Shown here piece by piece: positions 40,700-50,704 of a DNA stretch of 64,000 bases; position 1 is the first letter of the stretch; every line of letters starts with the position of its first letter. Where the stretch lies: the NCBI GenBank assembly GCA_964017235.1, contig OZ024929.1, forward strand, positions 16,489,464 through 16,553,463, read 5' to 3'. Source of the stretch: Sabellastarte sp. h YS-2021. Its lineage: Eukaryota; Annelida; Polychaeta; Sabellida; Sabellidae. The position numbers were made by a program, and so were the translations under genes. Under the pieces are notes generated by a model. The model had not been told where the DNA came from. It did not search any database and saw only the letters and a list, made by a program, of their open reading frames with translations.

Positions 40700-40900
40700 T
40701 AATTCTTAACAATATAATTTCAATTCTTAACAACTGGGCACCTTATTAGTACCTGAGCAAAACTTAACCCTAATTCTTAATAATATAAGTTTTTATTCTT
40801 AACAACTTGGCACCTTATTTGCACCTGAGCAAAACTTAACCTTAATTCTTAACAATGTAACAGTTTATTTTTAATATCTTGTTACTTAACAAAAAAGGCA
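40700..40900 (+). repeat. Tandem units of about 98 bp
   Basis: TTCTTAACAA(T/C) ... GGCACCTTATTNGCACCTGA ... GCAAAACTTAACC recurs near 40700, 40775 and 40845, with looser copies out to about 40960. Confidence 0.6.
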
Positions 40901-43151
40901 CTTTATTTACACCTTAACAAACAAACTTGAGCTAAATTCTCAACAATTTTATATAACATCTGCTTCATCACATTTTCTCACCAGCTATTTTCTCCTTTAC
41001 ATAACTCACACTGTCTGTTCTGGAAAACACCTTATCAGATGTCGATTTTTACCTATTCTACATACCTCGTGGTGTGGTATCTCTCACTATTTCCCCTGGC
41101 TGTGGGAGTATGGGCTATTTACCATTCCTGATCACACTTTACTATAAGGGCTTGTAGGCACCAAGGACGACACAAGAAAACACCGGCATCATCCGTGTTG
41201 ACACCCTAGCGGCATTATTGTCCATTCCCAACATATGTCAATTATGAGTAACTACCCACCCTTTCCACAAAAGTCCAGGTTGCTTTAAGGACTTTTGACA
41301 TATTTTACTTAAGTTGCTTCTCCATAACTTCACAAAAAGTGCAAAGTGTTAGCCATATTGCAATAAGTTAAAATAAACATGTAGTAAAAGTGGAAATTAC
41401 CAACACTGTGAAGTTTCAAAGGTTTTGATTGGTTGAGCATGAATGTGCTAGGTTCAATGCATTTGATTGTCTGTCCATTTGTGAGCTCATGTATTTATTT
41501 TATAAAGACAAATACTGGGTTTTTCAGACATGGATTGTTTAAAAAAGACAAAGACTTTGTAATATTGTAATGTATGTTGTTTGTATAAAAGGGGATGTTC
41601 GGCAGCTACACACCCACATGATTAATCGCCCTTGCTCACATTATCGCCCATCCCTGACTTTGCCAGTCCTCCCAGTGAAGGGCCCATGCGTGCAAATGCA
41701 GACATTTTCAGCAGTTGTAACTTGTATGACATGCCTTATCTATTTTTCTTACAGCTAAAACCAAACAATACAAACCTGTATGGAAAGATTCGTATTTTGA
41801 ACAATTCTCCAACTTTTATCACAACGTTAGGCATCATCAGCATATAGAAGCCAGTACACCCAGGCATAATATTTTGTTATAATCAGTAATGATATATACA
41901 ATATCCCACCCCGAACAAATATTGCACAGAACCACAACATACTGAAATATCAGGGTGTACAAAATCAGAAATCCTAGCTTCTCCTCTGTGGCTACATTGT
42001 CTGTCAATATTGTCAGTATTTATTGCTTTGGGAGAGGGCTGTCGATATTGATGTACACAGATGTACTTTTATGTTTATCTTGAAACTTCCACTTTAACTA
42101 TTTGAAAAAAACAAAAGTCTGAAGAAATTGTAAACTTTCATCTCGTATTTTTGTAGTTTTTAATGCATTTTTTATCTGAACTGTACACGTTTCATTTGGA
42201 TAAACTTTACTTCTTGTTAGTGGGTCTATTCGGTTTGGCAGATGCTAGAACAATACTTTTTAGGTATCCCAGAATCAGACTTTTCAGTAGATAGCATTAC
42301 CCCCTCTCCCACCGATATCAGTATACACTGAAATATCTTCACATTCAATATCAATGTCCACACAGCCAAACAATGTACCCATTGATATACATCCAACTAA
42401 AATGAACTGAACTTCTTTATTTCTGGCCCGATTCTAAGCTGCTGTTTTCTCATGCACTATTTTCTGTTCTTTGAAGAGCCTATTGTCTTGGATTGGCTTA
42501 TGGGATTTATAATTTAATATAATAATCTTATAAAATAGACCTATATCTGAACACACGAGACTAGAGAACACATTAGTATTACCCCTGTACAGACTCGCTG
42601 CTAATATTACACAACAAAGATTAAACAGTAGTGCCAACTAACTTTGCTACCTCTTTAGTTGGCAGAGGGGATGAGAATAAAACAAGAAACAACATTTAAA
42701 AAATTGAAGTCCAGGTTTTTGTAGTTGGTGTTTTTGTGACCCTAGCAATTCATCCAAGATTTAAAATAATATATACATGTATTTACTTAAAAAACTTAGA
42801 TATACACAACTATACACATTTGAATACATGCCATTACATGAACAGACTAAAATTGACGATTGTTTATCAAATTTGGACAACGATGTAGACACAAAAACTG
42901 TAACGAAACAATTGCCTTGCTATAAAATAAATAATACAGCATTTTTCTATGTACACAAAGTAAGGCACAATGGCAGGTCTGGAAGACTTAGGCTCTGTTT
43001 CCATGTATGCAATCTGCGATTAGTATGACTTGCAATGTATGTTTCCCCGTGGGAGAAATGGTGTGATTTCCACAAGAACAAAAAACTAATGCCCCAAAGA
43101 AGTATTCAACACGTATAATTTCTGTGATGAACAAAATATCACTAACATGCT

Positions 43152-43577
43152 TGAGAGATTGGTAAATTTAAGACCTTTCAGTCTGAGAGATTGGAAAATT
43201 TAAGACCTTTCAGTCTGAGAGATTGGTAAATTTTAGATCTTTCAGTCTGAATTTAAGACCTTTCATCTGAGAGATTTGTAAATTTAAGACCTTCAGTCTG
43301 AGATATTTGTAAATTTAAGACCTTTCAGTCTGAGAGATTGGTAAATTTAAGGTCTTTCAGTCTGAGAAATTGGTAAATTTTAGATCTTTCAGTCTGAGAG
43401 ATTGGTAAATTTAAGACCTTTCAGTCTGAATTTAAGACCTTCATTCTGAGAGATTGGTAAATGTTAGATCATTTAGTCTGAGAGATTGGTAAATTTAAGA
43501 TCTCTCAGTCTGAGCAATTGGTAAATTTGAAATCTTTCAGTCTGAGAAATTGGTAAATTTTAGATCTTTCAGCCTGA
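43152..43577 (+). repeat. 32-bp minisatellite
   Basis: About 12 copies of a unit made of GAGAGATTGGTAAATTTAAG followed by ACCTTTCAGTCT. Some units are truncated to the second half. Confidence 0.85.
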
Positions 43578-44101
43578 GTCTTGTATGCCATGCAAATATA
43601 GCATTTAATTTTTTGACAGAACAGCACGTAGCAATATACCTTGTTTTATAAATCTGTGAGCGAGAAAAATCTTTTTAAGGTAGTTGTTTAACTTTGAGTG
43701 TATATAAGGCCTCACTTGTGATATTTCAGTGGTTGTAAAGATGCCCCTTTATGCAAAACATGTCACCTTGGGGAAATTATGACATAAATTATTGTATTTA
43801 CAAAAACAAACAAAATTATCCATTGTATATCATGTTCCATAAAAAGTGACAAATTTTGCTGCTAAAAGTTACTTTCTTCAACATTAAAAACACTCGTTAT
43901 GTTTTGATTAGGACAGAAAAATAATCAAATCTGCATAATCTAAATTGCAAACATGAAAACACAGCCTTAATACAGTAAGGTTTTTCCAATTAACACTCAT
44001 TCAAGGTCACATTACAGAATACCCTAGAGCTGAGAGAATGGCTGCTGTTTTCCACAGTATGCATACAATACTGTCAATGTGGGCTTCACGTAATCCTTTA
44101 C

Positions 44102-44367
44102 AGGGGCGGATCCAGCTTTTATGTAAGGTGGGGGTTCACATCGAGTAAGGTGAGGGTTCACATCAGACATATTATAACTAAGGGGGTCGAGGGGCATGCC
44201 CCCCTGGAAAAAAATTAATTTTTGGTAAACATAGAGCGCATTTCCTGTAAATTTAACACCACTCTCAAGAAATAATTTTGTACTTTGGGTTGAACACCTT
44301 TACATTATTTTTCAAGGGAGGGCGGGGTTCGAACCCCCTGAACCCCCCCCCCCCCCCTGGATCCGCT
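44102..44367. mobile_element. 266-bp MITE with GGATCC-containing ends
   Basis: Left end AGGGGCGGATCCAG and right end CTGGATCCGC are inverted. The sequence CTTTA occurs beside both ends. The interior has GGTTCGAACCCCCTGAACC and a C14 run. The ends resemble hAT-type MITEs. A partial copy is at 17265. Confidence 0.65.
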
Positions 44368-44839
44368 AGTGCTTTAATATATGACGAATGACTCCACCCC
44401 ATATCCTATTGTGTGCCAAGTAACGCGGGAGTCTTTGAAAAACATTAAACACATACATGCAGTTCAGAAGGACGATACAGTGTTTGATTTATTGCTGGAC
44501 TAGACCTGGCACTTCCTGTAAATAGAAATCTGGTCAACTAGTTCTGACAAACACACTGTGAAGAGGTTAATAAAGAACACATGACTACATTTAAGTCATT
44601 AAAGTAATAAAACAAATAAAAGAATAATAACAAAAAGCAATAAAATCAAAAGGGAAGAAAATAAAATATTTAGAGAATTTGGTTTTAATTATGTCTAACA
44701 CCTTCAAAAATATAGTATTTCATCTAAAGTTACATCTTCATTTGAACACAGGTTGTAGTTATACAGAGTGGGCAGTGTATATTAAAGTTTAGCAATTGTA
44801 ACAAATTTTATTGTAATTTAACTTTTTACAAGTTAAATA

Positions 44840-45021
44840 CTTACCTTATCCTCACAAGTGCTTGGTTTGGTTTTGTGGAGCAAAACGTATCGACCGACAA
44901 GAATTTTTTTAAGGAATATTCTTGTCACAAGTGGTGACCCCTTTGTCTGCGCATGTCCGCGCTTGCGCAGTAGTCGTTGTCGACAGACGATTGTCGAGAG
45001 TTCTTCATTGTATTTTTGGTC
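44840..45021 (+). repeat. DIRS-type inverted terminal repeat, 3' side
   Basis: From CTTACCTTATCCTCACAAGT to TTCATTGTATTTTTGGTC. Identical to the reverse complement of 50011-50192 except G/A at one position. The 70-codon ORF through it is not a gene. Confidence 0.92.
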
Positions 45022-45063
45022 CCCAGCAAAACAAATTATGCGGGGAGGTAGGGTGGGTTTATC

Positions 45064-45169
45064 CTTGTGAGGATAAGGTAAGTATTTAACTTGTAAAAAG
45101 TTAAATTACAATAAAATTTGTTACATTTTATTGCGTAAAATAGCCTTACCTTATCCTCACAAGTGCTTG
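45064..45169 (+). repeat. DIRS-type internal complementary region (end-to-end junction)
   Basis: 45064-45125 is the perfect reverse complement of 44797-44858, and 45126-45169 the perfect reverse complement of 50168-50211. The joint reads TTTGTTACA|TTTTATTG. In DIRS-1 such a region templates the ligation of the ends during replication into a circle. Confidence 0.93.
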
Positions 45170-45559
45170 AATACAACCATAACAGGTGGAGGGTATTTGT
45201 TTTGGCCACACTGTTAGATGATTGTCAGACAAGGGGTCACCAAATAAAGCACTGATAAGAGGATAAGATAAGGTTCCCTAAGCCACATCTTAGGTTATAT
45301 GTTACTTCTTCAACACAGATAAGTAATTTGCTAACCTCAACAAGAGATCCATGATGTGGTCGTCATTGTTGCTGCTGTTGCTGTTGTAGAAAATTTTACA
45401 ACAAATCACATAGCAGTATTAACCATCACCCAGTATTGGCTGGAGATGTCTGCATGACTCCCCAAGCAAGATGTCATCATCTGACAATGGGAATATCTCC
45501 AAGCAGGCAAACTGAACTGCATAAACTGCAGATATGGGGCCATATGTAAGCCAAGAAAG

Positions 45560-46560
45560 ACATATGTCAGTAACACAAGACTTGTATAACTGGAGAGAAC
45601 ATAAAAATGTGAGTCATATCAATGACATGTATAAATACACAAAAATTGACTACATGCTGAGGTGAATCCACAAGGCCCAATTTGTTCATGGACTGGTCAT
45701 GGGATTGCCAAGCTACATCTTCGAGTAGAATGTAGTAAAGAATTGTGGGTCTTCCAATAACAAGAGTTTGATATCTGCTCAGGTGAGACCCCACTCTTGG
45801 AAACTAAAAAGGCAGCCATGGATCTAATATGTGTCTCAAAGTATAGATTCTGAGACTCAAGATTAAAGGACTGGCAATCTAATCATGCAGCCAGATTGAT
45901 CCAGGAAGAGATAGCAGAACTCAAGATATCTCCATCAAGCCTTCCTTAAAAGATATGAGCAAGATTCTTCCCCTCCTTGAAGTATTTGTACTGTCCTGAT
46001 AGTAACTAAGCACTGTAAGAGAGCAGAGTGTCACAACATCAGTCCAACATCAGCTCAAGAAAGGTTTGTGAGGTGGAATGACCACTGGTTTGAGCCATCT
46101 GGGCCATCAGAAGCCAACTGATTCTTGCTAAAAGGCAGGAGAAGGAGACTTTCCCTTTTCTCCAAGCAGTAGTCCTGTCCAAGAAGGATCTAAGTGCTGT
46201 AAGAGGACAACGAATCAAGTGTCCAGGCAATTTGAGTTCAGGAATGATCTAGAGCTGAAGTGACCACTGGAGGTAATCTAGACCAACTGCGGCTAATAGG
46301 TCCTTGCTGAAAAGGTAGGTAGGAGGGAGAACTGTAAACTCCTTCCTATGAGGCTTGTGTCTGAAGGAGCCAAAATCCCAGAATACACTTCCAATGGCAT
46401 TGCAACAGTCTTGCAAGTCAAACTTCTTTAGACTGACCTCCTTTTAAAGGTTAATAAGGAGCCTTTTGTGAAAACCAACAGAAGCAAAGGCAAATCCCTT
46501 GATGCTGCACCTCTGTTAGCAGTGGGCTTCTCTCTATAACACTTGCAATAGGCCTATAAA
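45560..46560 (-). pseudogene. DIRS-type tyrosine recombinase fragments
   Basis: The minus strand at 46039-46230 reads CPLTALRSFLDRTTAWRKGK then FSCLLARISW, matching the C-P-V-x-A-L-x-x-Y-L-x-R-T-x-x-x-R block of DIRS/Ngaro recombinases. Neighbouring frames give FTVLPPTYLFSKDLL at about 46310. The catalytic R-H-R-Y residues could not be assembled. Confidence 0.65.
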
Positions 46561-46829
46561 GATGCAGGCTTTGGCTCAACTCCTGCACAAAAAATGTAAA
46601 TGATCAGCTATGGCTGCTGCAAAGCCAACAATAGTGACAGGTTTCAGATTTTTGCAAGTAAATGGATCAAAAAATCTGGTATATTTGAGACCGTAGGCTC
46701 TGAGATGGCCACCTTATTCTGTGGGTACCAGAGCTCAAAATGGCCCATCATGACTCATACATTCCAAGATGAGGGTCCTTGAGATGCCCTAAATCTCTCT
46801 ATCCCTTGCCTAGAGAATGATATAAGAGA

Positions 46830-47900
46830 TTCTGAGTGGTGTTAAGGTGCCAAGCATGAAGGTGCCAATGCAACAGATTCAGATGGTATTTCTGACTGAA
46901 TGGCTGTTTCTGAGACCAGTGAAGTAGCTGTAATGGAGGTTTGGTTGAATGACTCACCAGACCCCAAAGCCAATGTATCATGGGCCACCAAGGGGCCACT
47001 ACAATCATTTTGCACCTGGTGTTCACTTGTTCAATGACTTTTTGGAATAAGTGGTATAGGACAAAAGGCCTAGCAGTCCAGAACCTCCAACAAGATGTTT
47101 TATTCATATATGTTCAGAGCATTTGCATCCGGGACTGGCAACATAGAATGGAGGTTTATGACTGATATTGGTGGCAAACATCTGTACCATTGGTATTTGA
47201 CAAACTATGTAAATCAAATAGAATGTTAAAGATGAAGACTCTCCTGTCTGTATTATTTCGTTCTTTGTGGAGAGGCTGTCATGACATCTAGGCAACCCTG
47301 AATATATCTGGCTCATATGAGAATATTTCAAGGATTGCAGTAGGCCAAGATGCAGCATACCTGCATAAAACACCTATTGTTGATTTGTGCCAAACTTGCA
47401 CGTTGTCTGGAACCATAAAGGGAGTAAGAACCATTCTGTACATATTACTTTGTCACTTCTGTAGAGATCATTGAGCATGACATTTAAGTAACCCCAGAAT
47501 ATTTCTGTCTCTTATGAGTATATTTCAAGGATTGTAGTAGGCCAGGATGCGCCAAACCTTTATCCCTTCTGGAGATGATGTTGAGTATGACCTTTAAGCA
47601 ACCAAGAATATGTCTGTTATGAGTATATTTCAAGGATTGCAGTAGGCCAAGCTGCGCCAAACTAGGAGGTATACGCTCCCCCCCCCCCTGTTTGTTCAGA
47701 TAACCGAACACAGTGGTGTTGTCTGATGCTATCAGAATTCTTTTGTGTGGAATTTGTCTTGAAGGCTTTTAAGGGCTGAACACACTGTCTTCAGCTGTAT
47801 GACATTGAAATGTAATATATACATTTTTAACTGTCCAAAGCCACTAACTGTGATGCTTATAGATGGGATCATCAACCCTGGTTGAATGCATCTACGAAAA
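46830..47900 (-). pseudogene. DIRS-type RNase H and C-terminal extension
   Basis: In order on the minus strand: LIFVDAFNQG (near 47880), ASDNTTVFGYLNKQGG (47680-47725), MVQMFATNISHKPPFYV (47120-47200), and IVVAPWWPMIHWL with LLHWHLHAWHL (46860-47010). These are hallmark DIRS blocks (x-S-D-N-T-T-V-x-x-Y-I-N-K-Q-G-G; D-L-F-A-T; V-A-P-x-W-P; L-x-A-W-x-L). A segment containing AAGGATTGCAGTAGGCCAA is present three times (47330, 47526, 47632) where the family has one, and frames shift between blocks. Confidence 0.85.
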
Positions 47901-48059
47901 TAAGGGAATTGTGCACCTGTGTATAGAAAAGGCATCCTATTTCCCATTTTTTGGCATTTTCCACCACTGAATATGCTTTTTCAGAAGGATTTGAAACAGG
48001 AATTCTCACAACTAGTGACTGGAGATATTGCCAGTTGTAGTAGATACCAGTGAAAGGCA

Positions 48060-48850
48060 CACCTACATAACTGACCCATTGGTATAGTCTTTTCGAAAGG
48101 TGCTCGTACCCCTACCTGGGATATAAGCAACCTTGGGGTCGATTGTGATAAGATCTCCATGTCTTGAATAGATTCTCAGGTATTTAATTTTTTCGAGGTA
48201 GAAAGAAACTTCCTGGTACCAAAATGCAGTGGTCACCCAGGAAATCGATATAACGAGGTCCAGTTGATGAATAATTGGATGAGTTCTTTGGTTTGAACCC
48301 AATACTGGTGTCTTTTACGTACACTAAACAACCAGTAGTCTAGGTATAAGGTGAAAGAAATTTCCTGGTACCAAAATGCAGTGGTAACCTAGGAAATCGA
48401 TATCACGAAGCCAGTTGTTGAATAATTGGATGAGTTCTTTGATCTGAACCCAATACTGGTGTCTTCTACATACACTTAACAACCAGTGGTCCAGGTATAT
48501 GGTGAACTCCTATTCCGTGAGACTGAAGAATGAGATTTGCCTCTTTACTACTCGCATGATACTGTAGAGGGGTCGCTAACCCGAATTTCCTAATGCTTTG
48601 AAGTGATAGGTTTGCCAGTGTACATTAAACTGAAGTAGATGTTGAGAAACTTGTGAATCGGTACATAGAAGAACGCATCTTTTGTAACCGAATTTCTAAT
48701 AATTTCTGCTGTCTCCAGTTTAAATGATGGGACAAGCAGGTATTTATTGACGTAGTAAACGAACTTCACTCGTGGGCAGTGATCGTTGAATTCGTAGTTA
48801 GAAATCAATTCAGGACACTGAGATCTATCAGAGGTCGTCATTAGCCGAGT
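48060..48850 (-). pseudogene. DIRS-type reverse transcriptase, broken
   Basis: Minus strand SFKLETAEIIRNSVTKDAFF with YVPIHKFL (48600-48720) matches RT motif A of DIRS elements (V-D-L-K-D-A-F-F-H-V-P-I). A Y-L-D-D-W-like and L-G-F/S-E-L-V-P-like stretch follows, duplicated in tandem (48201-48506). The thumb-like FYLEKIKYLRIYS follows at about 48190. Multiple stops. Confidence 0.75.
48201..48506 (-). repeat. Tandem duplication of 152 bp within the RT region
   Basis: GAAAGAAACTTCCTGGTACC at 48201 and GAAAGAAATTTCCTGGTACC at 48353 open two diverged copies, each running to a GTGTACGTAAAAGACACC-type segment and an AACCAGT(A/G)GTC end. It destroys the RT. Confidence 0.85.
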
Positions 48851-48862
48851 TTGTATACAAGA

Positions 48863-49990
48863 TTAAACTGCCATAGAAACCTGGAGTTCTGCAATTGTAG
48901 AGTGGATGAATTGCTTTCTTTTGAAGGATTTCCAGCAATATTTCAGCGGTATATTTACTGTAGCCATGTTTTCCTGTCTGACGTCATCGCTTTGCATTGT
49001 GGGTAGTACAGGCATTGGCGAATTCGATTGGGGAGTAATTCGACAACTCCGTCTGAAGATTCGCACAACTCTGGGATGGCAATGAAAATCTCCCATCACT
49101 GCCAGTAACTCTGCAAGAAGAGCCTCCATGGTGACTTGCATTAATGTAGCCACGTTCTTCTGTATCCCTCTGACCTGGTAAACTAGGCAGAGTGGTACGA
49201 CGATCTTTTGTGGTTAGTAGGGGAAATTACAGGACATAGCTCCTGTCCTGAATATACTGTGCAAAATACACTGTAAAAGTTGGAAGCAAGGACTTCAACA
49301 TATAAAATAATAGAACATAAAATCTCATCTAGCCAGTTTGATCTTCGTTGAGTTTGCAGAAGAATTCTTCAACAGGGCTAAACAGACAAGCAGTACACAT
49401 ACTGCCCGAAAGATGTCTGTTGGATGTTCATCCAAATTTACAGCAAAGGAAGGTAATCTGTCCATATTTTCATGTCTTGAAAAGCAGGAAGTTCACTGTA
49501 CCTGCTGGGAAACAAAATAATAACTGCAAGGATCCGTGGATACGCTTCTGTAGTCGTTCTTTTGGAGGGAGACCTGTTACTGTAACAGAGTGGCGCTCCA
49601 CCCACAGTAAAGAATCTACGACCTCCGCTGCCAAGACAACTGCATTCTTTTCACTTTTCACAAGGAATATTCATGGTGTGCTATCAAAAGAACCATAAAG
49701 CAGTTTTCCACTGAAAACTTTACAGCAAAATCTTCTCGGCATACCTTTCATCAACAAGGAGGTAGTTCCAGTCGAATAATGGGTGAGTACAGCCGAAGAT
49801 ATACACCGTCTTCCACTGAAGACTTTACAGCAACATCTTCTTGCACATCTTATTCTGACCCTTTTCAGGACAAGGGAGGCAGAATTATTGGTAGTACCAG
49901 TCGAATAATGGACAACTACAGGTAGGTGCACGCTTGCACGCTTCAAAACTTCATAGATCTTCATCCGTGAATGGACGATAATAAGGAAAA
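48863..49990 (-). other. 5' part of the DIRS-type element (gag-like region, unrecognised)
   Basis: Minus-strand ORF fragments (for example 48863-49153, and 49671-50174 reading out of the terminal repeat) have no recognisable domain. A paired internal repeat (GCTGTAAAGTTTTC and TCCACTGAAGACTTTACAGC near 49700 and 49815) suggests further rearrangement. Confidence 0.4.
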
Positions 49991-50010
49991 GTACGTGTTG
50001 CTCCCATCTC

Positions 50011-50192
50011 GACCAAAAATATAATGAAGAACTCTCGACAATCGTCTGTCGACAACGACTACTGCGCAAGCGCGGACATGCGCAGACAAAGGGGTCACCA
50101 CTTGTGACAAGAATATTCCTTAAAAAAATTCTTGTCGGTCGATACGTTTTGCTCCACAAAACCAAACCAAGCACTTGTGAGGATAAGGTAAG
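50011..50192 (-). repeat. DIRS-type inverted terminal repeat, 5' side
   Basis: Mirror of 44840-45021. It probably holds the element's promoter, but no specific core motif is recognised. Confidence 0.92.
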
Positions 50193-50704
50193 GCTATTTT
50201 ACGCAATAAAAACACAAATTGAATTTTATTTGCATTCAAACAGACTTCTTTTTCTCAAGCCTCAATTTTTTTAAAACAGAAACCTAACGAGTTGTTTCTA
50301 ACCTTTCTGATTGCTATTTACTAAACTGAATTAATTGACTTGCATTTCGCTATGGACAAAGTAAGGCAAAACGGCAGCTCTGAAAGACCTTTTTAGGCTC
50401 AGTTTCCACTCATTTGACAATGTGTTATTTTAAAATCTAAGATCAAATCAGGACTGGGCCCTCACTACATGAGTTGTATTTGTACCTATGTCCATAGAAG
50501 TGAGAATCAAGTGCTTAAACATTTCACATGTGAATCACTTGTCCACTGAGAACTCTTACCTGTATAATATTAAACAAAACTTCACTAAAATTTGGCAATA
50601 TACTACGCGAATCTCTTAAATTTGACTGAAAAAAATGTCCCATTATCTGATGTAAAATATGCATGCTTATTTCAGTAGCAAAATTGATTCTGTCATCTGG
50701 AATT

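Larger units (their letters stand above)
34500..44796. other. Intergenic space between the two peptidase genes, apart from repeats listed
   Basis: No exon with domain similarity was found on either strand between gene B's start and the DIRS-type element. Contents: a repeat at 35180-35600 related to 60990-61250, a hairpin MITE (35797-36243), SINEs (37497-37700, 38875-39020), the 39.1-39.8 kb repeat, 98-bp tandem units (40700-40900), a 32-bp minisatellite (43152-43577) and a MITE (44102-44367). Elsewhere plain AT-rich sequence. Confidence 0.6.
44797..50211 (-). mobile_element. DIRS-1-type tyrosine-recombinase retrotransposon, 5.4 kb, decayed coding region
   Basis: Reads 5' to 3' on the minus strand. 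The left and right ends carry 182-bp inverted terminal repeats (44840-45021, 50011-50192) with one mismatch by eye. An internal complementary region (45064-45169) is the exact reverse complement of the outer 62 bp of the left end joined to the outer 44 bp of the right end. That arrangement is specific to DIRS-1-like elements. Inside, in the expected order, are RT, RNase H, a C-terminal RNase-H extension and tyrosine-recombinase fragments. No target-site duplication is seen, as expected for recombinase-mediated insertion. Frameshifts, stops and internal duplications show the proteins cannot be made from this copy. Confidence 0.9.

Noticed and set aside
43152..43577. CRISPR-like regular 32-bp repeats
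   Set aside because: Units are directly contiguous with no unique spacers, and the window is animal nuclear DNA.
44858..45070. 70-codon ORF whose first 55 residues recur in the ORF at 49671-50174
   Set aside because: The shared part lies in the inverted terminal repeat of the DIRS-type element; both copies are non-coding repeat sequence, not a gene family.
48863..49153. Gag protein of the DIRS-type element
   Set aside because: Position fits, but no recognisable gag feature; left as unrecognised 5' region.
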